Shown in pieces: positions 55,266 to 64,000 of a stretch of DNA of 64,000 nt. The DNA comes from Pseudoips prasinana (Eukaryota > Arthropoda > Insecta > Lepidoptera > Nolidae), in assembly GCA_951640165.1 (NCBI GenBank), contig OX621255.1:23596001-23660000 (forward strand), given 5' to 3'. Both the position numbers and the translations under genes were made by a program. Each line of letters starts with the position of its first letter. The first letter of the stretch is position 1. The notes under the pieces are model-generated. The model was given only the letters and a program-made list of their open reading frames with translations. It was not told where the DNA came from and made no database searches.

Positions 55266-55573
55266 ACACGACCTGCGGCATGAAAGTCAACTACCAACCA
55301 CGCCAATTTCTCGAAATGGTTCCATTCATATAATTTTTGTTCCAATCGCTTGTAATAAAGAAAGAAAGTCTGTCTAACACATTACAAACAATTTTTTCTT
55401 GGTCGACGGCCTCACAAGACTGTAGCGTGACCAGTCGTAATCGCCACGTAACAGTTATGTAGCCGTGAGGTAAGCGGTGTGGTTTAGCGGTACACTATCA
55501 CCAGTTCCTAAGCACTAGATAATCATCCGACAAACGGTTCGGGCAGAAACGAGCAGAAAGCCGTTAACATCAA

Positions 55574-55937
55574 TCTATACATATAATAAAATCGTAGGTA
55601 AGTCAAAAGAGTACATTGAATAATTTTAAAAAAGGATCCTTGGAGCGTGATTAACAATCGATATCGAAGCCAAAAATATGGATTTTAGAATTTTTGTCTG
55701 TTTATCTGTTTGTCTGTATGTATGTCCGGGCTAAACTCAAAAAGCACTGCATGTATAGGTATCTGCATCCGTAGGTGATAGCGTGATAATATGTAGACTA
55801 TATTTTGCCCCAACCTCTTAATAATATTCATGCAAAATTTGAAGTAAATACTTCAAATTTTGCATGAATATTATTAAGAGGTAATTTGAAGTTAATTTAT
55901 AAAGCTTAACGCGGGTAAAACTGCGGGGCTCAGCTAG
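55574..55937 (+). mobile_element. Non-autonomous Helitron rebuilt by an inverted duplication
   Basis: Normal ends (TCTATACATATAATAAAATC; CTAG at 55934-55937). Inside, 55813-55846 and 55849-55882 are perfect 34-bp inverse copies with loop aa, and an inverted piece of the Helitron's own 3' half precedes them. Confidence 0.85.
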
Positions 55938-55940
55938 TAT

Positions 55941-56391
55941 AATGATAATAATGTTCTACAGGTCCAATTTCGACCAGAATGGCCAGTCTCAATGGAGACT
56001 AGCCAACAGCGCAGGATATATTATAGTGCACAAGTGTAGTGTTGTTTTGACTGTACGTGTGCCGCAGCGGGTAAGATAGTCGCGTCGCCGCTTCGTGTTG
56101 CGGGTTCGAGTCCCGCGTCGGACAACTATTTGTTTGACCCATAAATAGTTGTTCAGAGTCTGGATGTAATTTGTGTCCGTCTATTATATGTTTGTAAAGT
56201 ACCCCGCGACACAGGGATTGATTCCCTAGTGCGGGCGTTGTCTTTAAAAGATGAAAAAAAAAAGTGTATAATACAATTGAGATGAAATGTATGTGAAGCC
56301 AATTTTCCACTTTTTGGACAGACCCGGGATTTGAACCCAAGATCTCGTTATCTGCGGTTGAACACGCTACCGCTAGGCTATCGAGGCAGTC
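55941..56391 (-). repeat. SINE A split by SINE B
   Basis: SINE A 3' end at 55941-56045 and head at about 56285-56391 ('cgctaccgctaggctatcga'). The SINE B copy lies between in opposite orientation. Confidence 0.8.
56046..56263 (+). repeat. tRNA-headed SINE B nested in SINE A
   Basis: Head 'gtgccgcagcgggtaagata', B box 'cgggttcgagtcccgcgtc', end 'cctagtgcgggcgttgtctt' and an A-rich tail. Confidence 0.85.
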
Positions 56392-56736
56392 ATCATGAAT
56401 CAATATAGAATGTACTTAATGGTACGGGTGGTTAGACTATGGACACAGCGGTCTCGGGTTCAAACACAGCGTGCACACCACTGACTTTTCATATTCATGG
56501 CGTATTAGAAATGAAATATCTCGTAGGTACTTAAATTGGTGAAGGAGAACATAGTGAGGAAACCTGCACACCTGAGAGTTCCCAGAATGTTTTAATGGCA
56601 TGTGAAGTCTACCCCGCACTAGGACAGTTTGGACTTTGGCCTCCTCTCATTAGGAGGCTCTGCACTGGGAGAGTAATAAGCTGCACTATAAACACTTAGA
56701 CGTATGATTCTCGGCCCAGAAAGAATACCTCATGTC
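56392..56736. other. No clear gene; decayed SINE-like text
   Basis: 'gtgcacaccactgacttttc' and 'ggtgaaggagaacatagtga' then 'ggaaacctgcacacctgaga' form a moderately conserved non-coding repeat type that I cannot name. Confidence 0.3.
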
Positions 56737-56992
56737 ACCGTAGCCTAGTTGGTAGTGCTCCTGCCTACGACGCTCGTGTTCCTGGGTTCGAATCCCGGTA
56801 AGTGCAAATATTTGTGTGCTGAGCACGAATATTTGTTTCTGAGTCATGGATGTTTTCTATGTATATAAGTATTTATCTATCTATATAAGTATGTATATCG
56901 TCGCCTGGTACCCATAGTACAAGCTTTGCTTAGTTTGGGGCTAGGATGATCTGTGTGACATTGTCCCTAGATATTATTATTATTATTATTAT
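56737..56992 (+). repeat. tRNA-headed SINE C, full length
   Basis: 'gtagcctagttggtagtgct', B box 'gggttcgaatcccggta', end 'cattgtccctag' with (att)n at 56972-56992. Confidence 0.85.
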
Positions 56993-56999
56993 AACAGGG

Positions 57000-57255
57000 C
57001 CACCCCATACCATACCGTGTATCTGGTTTTATGAGGTTCCAGCCTCGTTATATCATTGTGTCTACCGCTTTGCTCTGGAGGGAAGTGGAACTAATATCAG
57101 ACAGAATATCATCACCCCATCTCATCCCGTGGGAGGCATAGAAGTCGACCCGAGGGAATATCTACCAGAGGACTGGCAGCAGCGTTTCTCTGAGTACTAT
57201 GACCATCATACTGCAATCGCTAACCCGTCTGTCAAGCGTGGCGATTATGGCATAC
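57000..57255 (+). repeat. Family J tail
   Basis: 'gaggcatagaagtcgacccg' then 'gagtactatgaccatcatac' and 'cccgtctgtcaagcgtggcg'. A C-run follows at 57257. Confidence 0.6.
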
Positions 57256-57411
57256 CCCCCCCCCCCCCTTTATTTTGGTCAAAGAATCAGTATTGCCATA
57301 CAACGTCGCAATGCTGCTAGTCTTCTGGGTACGTACCCCGACAACGATGAGGATATTTTTTGACGTAGATTTAGTTTATTTTATATCTGGGATGGTTTAA
57401 TGTAGATTATT

Positions 57412-57605
57412 GAAGTTATACTTCTTTTGGCGCGATGGAGAAAAATTATGAGAGTGAATTTTTACGATGCGCGCGCACACCGACACCAAAAAATTTAATA
57501 GCATGAAGTTAGTTCTAGGTGGTATGAAAATTGATAACTATGTTCAAGTTGTATATTAAGAAGTATAACTTCTAACGCGTGTACATAAGTACACACAAGT
57601 TTTTT
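57412..57605. mobile_element. Small element with GAAGTTATACTTCT ends, copy 1
   Basis: 'gaagttatacttct' at the left and its exact inverse at about 57558-57571. Beyond the right repeat another 25 bp ('acgcgtgtacataagtacac') are shared with the copy at 62335-62533, so the true element is longer and asymmetric. Contains 'acgatgcgcgcgcacaccga'. Non-coding. Confidence 0.75.
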
Positions 57606-57782
57606 TTTTTATCTTTATCTATATATCTTTAGGAACTATTAATTATTATAATGTTATTTATAAATAAATGTAATGTATGATTAAATAATAAAAGAAAGGT
57701 AAAATAACCGAAGAGAAGATATTAGACAAAAACATATTTAATTCAAGTTGCAAGAAGCGAAAATAAAATTCGGTCAATATAA

Positions 57783-57893
57783 TTCATCATCATCATATCA
57801 GCCGAAAGACGTCCACTGCTGGACAAAGGCCTCCCCCAAAGATCTCCACAATTGCCGGTCTTGCGCTATCCGCATCCAGCGATTTCCAGATAT
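57783..57893 (-). mobile_element. RTE-type LINE 3' end (family 1)
   Basis: Inverse of the standard tail: 'catcatcatatcagccgaaa' then 'gacgtccactgctggacaaa' and 'ggcctcccccaaagatctcc'. Confidence 0.7.
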
Positions 57894-58144
57894 AATTCAG
57901 ATATACATAAAATATGTCTATTTAATTATACTACAAATAATCAACCGCCAGAGTACCCTACTATAGTAGGTAACCATTAGCTTGTTTCTTAAATTACTAT
58001 TCAATATTGATGTTTTTCACGTTTGCTGACATTTTTATTTAAAAAAAAAAAGAAGGTAAGTGACACAAAAAGCCAACAATGTTAGATAAAAATATACCGA
58101 TTGAATGACTGGCTTAGGTAGGTAGGTACTTATTTTATTCTTTA
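57894..58144. other. No recognisable feature
   Basis: AT-rich text only. Confidence 0.3.
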
Positions 58145-58449
58145 CTAGCTGTGCCCGCGACTTCGTCCGCGTGTTAATTAGATTATTTTGTATTTTTTTG
58201 TTTTTTAGTAAAATAAATGACTTTTCTAAAATAAAAGTAGGCTAAGTTACTCCTTATTACATCAGCTACCTGCCAATAAAAGTCCCGTCAAAATCGGTCC
58301 AGCCGTTTCAGAGATTAGCAACAGACAGACAGACAAAAATTGTAAAAAATGTTATTTTGGTGTATGTACCGTATATATATTCATATTTATGTAGTTTAAA
58401 TCGGTTATTTCAATATTACAAACAGACACTCCAATTTTATTTGTATAGA
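58145..58449 (-). mobile_element. Helitron, Lep1-type third variant, complete
   Basis: CTAG plus hairpin 'cgcgacttcgtccgcg' at 58145; body 'cggtccagccgtttcagaga'; 5' end 'ttttatttgtataga' at 58449. Confidence 0.8.
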
Positions 58450-58896
58450 TAGATTGCACACAGAAATACATATTTATAGCAGACATTGACATAGCATGTA
58501 CACAGGCAAGCTTAACTCAACGATGAGTTCTCTTCCAGCAAAGCTTTGTCAGAGTTACTTATTTAAAATTACATTGTAACTTTGATAAACATGTGTAATT
58601 TATTTGACCTCTTGTGAATAATCCACTTTTAACAACATTTGGTTTGTAAATATAATGTTTAACCTTTTATAAAGACCTTTTTAAACTAACATTTATAATT
58701 AAAGCCAACAAAACTAAACGTGAAATATATTAAGTAAATACATAAGACTTTAGTTACCTAAAATATTTATTTTGATATCAATTCAAATTCAATCAATTTA
58801 TTTCAGGTTTGAAATCAGGTTATATTTTTATAATCTGCATTTTGAGACAGGGTCATGTTAGAATTCATATTACATATAGTTCACGTAATTAAATAT
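58450..58896. other. No recognisable feature
   Basis: AT-rich text without exon or repeat identity. Confidence 0.3.
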
Positions 58897-59000
58897 AAAC
58901 ATTGTTAACAGGTATAAACGGGACTAACCTTATTGTTATTTTCCCGACGTTTCGACCAAGTTGCATTGATCGTGGTCACGTGTTCGGTGGTATGATACGC
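58897..59000 (+). repeat. Single arm of the 'cccgacgtttcgaccaag' element
   Basis: 'aacattgttaacaggtataa' to 'tgatcgtggtcacgtgttcg' matches one arm of the fold-back at 59583-60140. Confidence 0.65.
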
Positions 59001-59127
59001 GAAAGTTTAAAAGTGTATATAGCTCACGTAACTCAACAGATTAGTCATGTCTTTATGGCTACAAGAGCTCCAGCAAGATTATACTTATAAAAAGTAATAA
59101 CTGTTTCGATTAAACTAGCTTTTTGAC

Positions 59128-59352
59128 GGGCCTTGGTAAATGCTTGCTTTTCACGCCGGAGGTCGTGGGTTCGATTCCCACCCAGGACAGATATTTGTGT
59201 GCACGAACAGGTCTGTTTGTCCTGAGTCTGGGTGTAATTATCTATATAAGTATGTATTTACAAAAGAAAAGTAGTATATGTCTGTATGTATGATCCATAG
59301 TACAAGCTCTGCTTAGTTTGGGATCAGATGGCCGATCAGATTATATTATTAG
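59128..59352 (+). repeat. SINE D
   Basis: 'gccttggtaaatgcttgctt', B box 'gggttcgattcccaccc', body to 'ctgcttagtttgggatcaga'. Confidence 0.8.
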
Positions 59353-59582
59353 CTTTCACAGGAAAAATTACATTGAAATCGGCACAATCGTTTGAAAGCT
59401 ACGTTGCCTCACACAGATAGACTAGCCGGCGCGACGACACGACCGCAGATTGATAGGTGAAGGTGTCTTTACGTGCTCTCCAAAGACCTTAAACTCTACG
59501 TGCTCTCTGACCCACGCAACACAACTGTCACTTGTCACAAACAACTCCACAGATAATAAAACCTATTTAAGAATATTGTAAG

Positions 59583-60140
59583 TAAACATTGTGAACAGGT
59601 ATTAACGCGACTAACTTTTATTGTTACTTTCCCGACGTTTCGACCAAGTTGCATTGATCGTGGTCACGGGCTGAGCCCCCATGTGAGCCTGTGACCACGA
59701 TCAATGCAACTTGGTCGAAGCGTCGGGGAATTAACAATAAAGGTTAGTCGCGTTAAATGTCCTCCTAGCCGAATTCGGCCACAGCGGCCAGTCTCCACAG
59801 AGATTGGCCATCTGCGCGGGACATATTATAGTGATCAAGTGTGTGCGCCAACACAGGAGCACTTTCTATTCCATCACTGTCATGATCTGATGGGACGCCT
59901 TAGCGACACGACCGGAAAGAGGTCAGGCACAGGACCGACGGCTTTACGTGCTCTCCGAGGCACGAGGGTATAATACCGCCAACTCCCAGACTTCAGGGTG
60001 ATGCTGAGAAATTTTCCTTTTTGCAGAAAAGTCCCAAAATCACTTTTGGCCCGACCCAGGATTTGAACCCAGGACCTCATTAACTGCGGGTGAACACGCT
60101 ACCGCTAGACCAACGAGGCAGTCAATCAAGTCATGTTAAT
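59583..60140. mobile_element. Fold-back element split by SINE A
   Basis: Arms of about 67 bp (59601-59667 and 59690-59757) carry 'cccgacgtttcgaccaagtt' and inverse, with a 22-base spacer 'gggctgagcccccatg...'. SINE A entered the outer part of the right arm; the arm resumes after it with 'ttaatacctgttaaca'. Confidence 0.75.
59756..60123 (-). repeat. tRNA-headed SINE A, complete, nested
   Basis: 'aatgtcctcctagccgaatt' to 'ccgctagaccaacgaggca'. Head, A and B boxes are all present on the minus strand. Confidence 0.85.
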
Positions 60141-60149
60141 ACCTGTTAA

Positions 60150-60330
60150 CAATCTTACTAGTATTATAAACGCGAAAGTTTGTAAGTATGGATGGATGTT
60201 TGTTACTCTTTCACGTAAAAACTACCGAATGGATTTTAATGAAACTTTACAATAATATAGCTTATACATCAGAATAACACATAGGCTATTTATAAAGTTT
60301 AACGCGGGTAAAACCGCGGGGCACAGCTAG
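60150..60330 (+). mobile_element. Helitron, second subfamily, complete
   Basis: 'cttactagtattataaacgc' to 'aaccgcggggcacagctag'. Ends 10 bp before the 890-bp duplication. Confidence 0.8.
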
Positions 60331-60340
60331 TGTTTATATA

Positions 60341-62110
60341 TAATTATAATACGCGAAAGTTTAAAAGTGTATAATATTGTAAGTCGTGTTGTATGCACCT
60401 GTAAAGGCAAATCACACTGAACTTGTACCAGATATAAATACATTGTAAGATGCACTATGTAATGTCGTTGTTTATTGTTTATAAATAAATATATATATTG
60501 ACCCAACTTAATAACGGTTTTAGTAAACATGTATACATACGATAAAAATAATCATTGAAAACTTTTGTTACGGATTAAAACATTTTTGTTTAAAAGACAA
60601 ACAATGTAAAAAATAGAACAGTAGTACAGACTTGAAAGTGAACCTTATACTTTTGTGATAAAGTTGAAAATCTATAAAAGAAATTGAACAGATTGGGGTA
60701 GCTGGATGTGCTGGCGTCTGTACAATAGATTTGCAAGACTATTGATGATATTCATCATCATCATCATTACAGCTCAAAGAAGTCCACTGCAGGACAACCC
60801 TCTGGCAAGAATCATCTTGGGGGGAAATGCCATTATCACCACGTTTGGCAGTGTTAGCGATCGCAGTAAGATAGTCATAGTATCAGAAGGAAGCTGCTGC
60901 CATCCTCTGGCAGATAGGTATTCTCACGGGCCGCCTTCTACGCCTCCCAAAAGATAAGATGGGGTGATGATATTCTGATATGCTATATAGCTGTCACCAC
61001 ACAGAGATTTTAAAAAAATTCAGGATTGGGCTCCGATTTGCTATAAAACAACCTACTTGTCAGCAAATTGTAATCTACAATGATTTTTCTGGCCTATTTC
61101 GACCACAGAGATTACTTATATTATAACTTATTTTAATATTATATCAAGACGTAGTTGGTCAGCTATTTCATGGGCCTCATGTGAGTGCAATAGCCAATCT
61201 TTGCAGCAAAATGTAGCCTACAAATACAAATAATTATAATACGCGAAAGTTTAAAAGTGTATAATATTGTAAGTCGTGTTGTATGCACCTGTAAAGGCAA
61301 ATCACACTGAACTTGTACCAGATATAAATACATTGTAAGATGCACTATGTAATGTCGTTGTTTATTGTTTATAAATAAATATATATATTGACCCAACTTA
61401 ATAACGGTTTTAGTAAACATGTATACATACGATAAAAATAATCATTGAAAACTTTTGTTACGGATTAAAACATTTTTGTTTAAAAGACAAACAATGTAAA
61501 AAATAGAACAGTAGTACAGACTTGAAAGTGAACCTTATACTTTTGTGATAAAGTTGAAAATCTATAAAAGAAATTGAACAGATTGGGGTAGCTGGATGTG
61601 CTGGCGCCTGTACAATAGATTTGCAAGACTATTGATGATATTCATCATCATCATCATTACAGCTCAAAGAAGTCCACTGCAGGACAACCCTCTGGCAAGA
61701 ATCATCTTGGGGGGAAATGCCATTATCACCACGTTTGGCAGTGTTAGCGATCGCAGTAAGATAGTCATAGTATCAGAAGGAAGCTGCTGCCATCCTCTGG
61801 CAGATAGGTATTCTCACGGGCCGCCTTCTACGCCTCCCAAAAGATAAGATGGGGTGATGATATTCTGATATGCTATATAGCTGTCACCACACAGAGATTA
61901 TAAAAAAATTCAGGATTGGGCTCCGATTTGCTATAAAACAACCTACTTGTCAGCAAATTGTAATCTACAATGATTTTTCTGGCCTATTTCGACCACAGAG
62001 ATTACTTATATTATAACTTATTTTAATATTATATCAAGACGTAGTTGGTCAGCTATTTCATGGGCCTCATGTGAGTGCAATAGCCAATCTTTGCAGCAAA
62101 ATGTAGCCTA
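60341..62110. repeat. Tandem duplication, 890-bp period, nearly identical
   Basis: 60341-61220 and 61231-62110 align end to end at an offset of 890. I find only two differences (gtctgt/gcctgt near 60716/61606 and gagatttt/gagattat near 61005/61895). Each copy carries a deleted MITE F (60624-60724; 61514-61614) and a family J tail on the minus strand (60770-60968; 61660-61858). Confidence 0.95.
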
Positions 62111-62179
62111 AGAGCCTTAGTTAAAAAAAAACATAAATTTCAAAATCCTTAAAAATCTATTGCAAATCCTTTCTATTGT

Positions 62180-62645
62180 TAGCGAGGGTGGTAAATACTT
62201 TCACGCCGCAGGTCGTGGTTTCGATTCCCGACCATGAAAAATATTTCTCACAAATATTTTTCATGGTCGGGAATCGAAACCACGACCTGCGGCGTGAAAG
62301 TGAACATATATTTTAAGTAAGTATTTACAAAAGAAAAAAACTTGTGTGTGCTTATGTACACGCGTTAGAAGTTATACTTCTTAATATACAACTTGAACAT
62401 AGTTATCAATTTTCATACCACCTAGAACTAACTTCATGCTGTTAAATTTTTTGGTGTCGGTGTGCGCGCGCATCGTAAAAATTCACTCTTATCATTTTTC
62501 TCCATCGCGCCAAAAGAAGTATAACTTCAAAAAGTAGTATATGTAAAGGGTATATTCAGTTATCTGGTTTCCATAGTACAAGCTCTCCTTAGTTAGGGGT
62601 TAGATTGCCGTGTGTGAATAATGTTCCAAGATTATATTATTATTG
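62180..62645 (+). repeat. SINE D split by a MITE and carrying a 50-bp hairpin
   Basis: Head and B box at 62190-62235. A perfect inverted copy of the head follows (62197-62246 against 62252-62301, loop CTCAC). After the MITE at 62335-62533 the SINE resumes with 'aagtagtatatg' and ends at 62645. Confidence 0.85.
62335..62533. mobile_element. Small element with GAAGTTATACTTCT ends, copy 2
   Basis: Inverse orientation to 57412-57605, about 195 bp, inserted after 'tacaaaagaaaa' of SINE D. It defines the limits of the element because the host SINE is known on both sides. Confidence 0.8.
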
Positions 62646-62943
62646 ATTAATGTTTTAATTGTCTCCGATTTTGGTAGAAAAATAAAATGTGTTTTGCACT
62701 CATTAAACGTATCCAATGCCCTTAATGTTATTTTCCTTATGATTACGATTAGCAGAGTCAAGTATTGCATTGATATTTATAAACTTATTTTTAATTAGTA
62801 AATAACATTACATAACGTTCTAATTTATTAATCACTACAAATAATCATTACTTATTACTGAGAGCAAATATATTAGGCTAAACACTTATTAGCCTAATAT
62901 TTATTCTGAGTTAATAATAAGTAATGGTTACTTTTATAAACGA
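62646..62943. other. AT-rich stretch with an imperfect hairpin
   Basis: Around 62854-62938, 'attaggctaa' and 'ttagcctaat' form the core of a degenerate inverted repeat. Nothing else. Confidence 0.45.
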
Positions 62944-63124
62944 CTAGCTGTGACCTGCGGTTTGACCCGCGTTAAATACAATAGCCTATGTGTTATTCGG
63001 ATATATAAGCTGTATTACTACAAAGTTTCATCAAAATCCATTGGGTGGTTTTTGCGTGAAAGAGTAACAAACACCCATACATCCATCCATACTCACAAAC
63101 TTACGCAGTTATAATATTAGTAGG
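62944..63124 (-). mobile_element. Helitron, second subfamily
   Basis: 'ctagctgtgacctgcggttt' to 'gcagttataatattagtagg'. Confidence 0.75.
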
Positions 63125-63130
63125 ACTAGT

Positions 63131-63290
63131 TGTTAAACGCGTTAAACTCTATAAATTATAGTCAGTGTGTTATACGGGTATATAAGCTATATTACTACAA
63201 AGTTTGTTCAAAATCCGTTATTTAGTTTTTTCGTGAAAGAGTTACAAAGATCCATACTCACAAACTTTCGCACTTATAATATTAGTAGAA
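63131..63290 (-). mobile_element. Helitron, second subfamily, end-trimmed second copy
   Basis: 'ttaaacgcgttaaactctat' to 'cgcacttataatattagtag', directly beside the previous copy in the same orientation. Confidence 0.65.
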
Positions 63291-63493
63291 TAATTAAATA
63301 AACGTGGGGCAAAAGTTTTTGACAGTAAATAAAGAAGAACATATATAGTTATAAGGTTTGGTTAGGAATTGTTATTTTTTCATATTCAGGATTATTTCAC
63401 TAAAGCATTATTATCTTAAATTATATTCTACTTGATCAAATACAAGTCACGATCGAATAATCTGCTTGTACCTATAATTAAATATATAACATA

Positions 63494-63527
63494 CTTCGAT
63501 CAATAATAGTACTATTATTGATCGAAG
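63494..63527. repeat. Perfect 34-bp palindrome without loop
   Basis: 'cttcgatcaataatagt' followed at once by its exact inverse. Confidence 0.92.
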
Positions 63528-63529
63528 AT

Positions 63530-63615
63530 AACATAGTGTATTTGTAATACTATTCATGTTCCGACTATTTAAAAGCGCTTTTTATACGTGAATAAAAACC
63601 GGTTTTATTTATTTT
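63530..63615 (+). repeat. LINE-like 3' tail, family L
   Basis: 'catgttccgactatttaaaa' then 'gcgctttttatacgtgaata', as at 8884-9010. Confidence 0.5.
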
Positions 63616-63837
63616 TTTTATCTGTATATCAAAATTTAGTAATTCATTTGTTTTTGTTTTTACATCGTTCGTTTTACAAAATGGAAAACTTGAAATACCA
63701 TGTTATTTACGATGATCACTTAACGATAATTGATTAAACGATGCCGATGACAACGTTTTTGAACACTAAAAGTGAATACCCATATTATAAGGTTTGGTTA
63801 GGAATTCCAAATTCAAATGTTTTTGATATTACGAGTA

Positions 63838-63980
63838 TGTACAGACGCCAGCACATCAAGTTACCCCAGTCTGTCAAATTTCCCCAATTGGAAGTGAATC
63901 TTATGCTTATGTGATACAATTGAAAATCTATAAAAGAAATTTGACAGATTGGGGTAACTAGATGTGCTGGCGTCTGTACA
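63838..63980. mobile_element. Fold-back MITE F, complete copy (143 bp)
   Basis: 'tgtacagacgccagcacatc' and 'gatgtgctggcgtctgtaca' are perfect inverse ends. Confidence 0.88.
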
Positions 63981-64000
63981 TGCGTTTGCATATTTGTGTT

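Larger units (their letters stand above)
54482..55310 (-). repeat. SINE D with two nested insertions
   Basis: Pieces: 54482-54610 (3' part), 54819-54898 (middle) and 55251-55310 (B box 'gtgttcccatcc' and head). A SINE B (54612-54818) and a palindromic MITE (54899-55231) sit inside. Confidence 0.75.

Noticed and set aside
56737..56810. tRNA gene at the SINE C head
   Set aside because: Same reason: repeated SINE head followed by the SINE body and (att)n tail.
60327..61420. Duplicated small genes at 60327-60530 and 61163-61420
   Set aside because: The identical peptides only reflect the 890-bp DNA duplication; no domain or splice signals.

Overview
The window looks like an intron-rich, AT-rich nuclear segment from an insect, most probably a moth or butterfly. 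The reasons are the repeat families: Lep1-type Helitrons that end in a GC hairpin plus CTAG, tRNA-headed SINEs, a 5S-rRNA-derived SINE, an accggccaagtgcgagtc-type repeat familiar from lepidopteran DNA, RTE/Jockey-like LINE tails and a mariner. Nothing bacterial is present. The species cannot be named from this sequence.

One host gene can be assembled with confidence. It lies on the minus strand and spans 34690 to 6299. Four exons (34690-34573, 8595-8404, 8141-7889, 6658-6299) have good splice sites and fit in phase to an 897-nt reading frame for a 298-residue CRAL-TRIO lipid-transfer protein (alpha-tocopherol transfer protein-like). Its first intron is about 26 kb and holds most of the notable repeats: a 5.3-kb minisatellite of 70 units, a broken mariner, a 2.36-kb DNA transposon with TA target duplication, Helitrons with a tandem 77-bp end, and several LINE fragments. 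A GC-rich block at 38264-38460 is a possible promoter or 5'UTR exon.

Layout. 1-5.7 kb: repeats downstream of the gene. 5.7-8.6 kb: 3'UTR and exons 4, 3 and 2. 8.6-34.6 kb: giant intron 1, with the minisatellite at 14390-19666, mariner at 20740-21770, a 69-bp-TIR MITE at 21952-22217 and a TIR element at 31440-33795. 34.6-38.5 kb: exon 1 and its upstream region, including a Jockey-like LINE 3' end interrupted by a palindromic MITE. 38.5-64 kb: a mosaic of nested SINEs, Helitrons, MITEs and LINE tails with no host gene that I can recognise, plus a nearly identical 890-bp tandem duplication at 60341-62110.

Two themes recur. First, insertions are nested, sometimes three deep, so relative ages can be read. 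Second, many perfect short-loop hairpins occur inside otherwise one-directional repeats, as expected from template switching or fold-back synthesis. At two separate sites a pair of adjacent hairpins shares the same four-base loop, as if a 4-bp target duplication enclosed inverted copies of both flanks; this is the least explained signal in the window.
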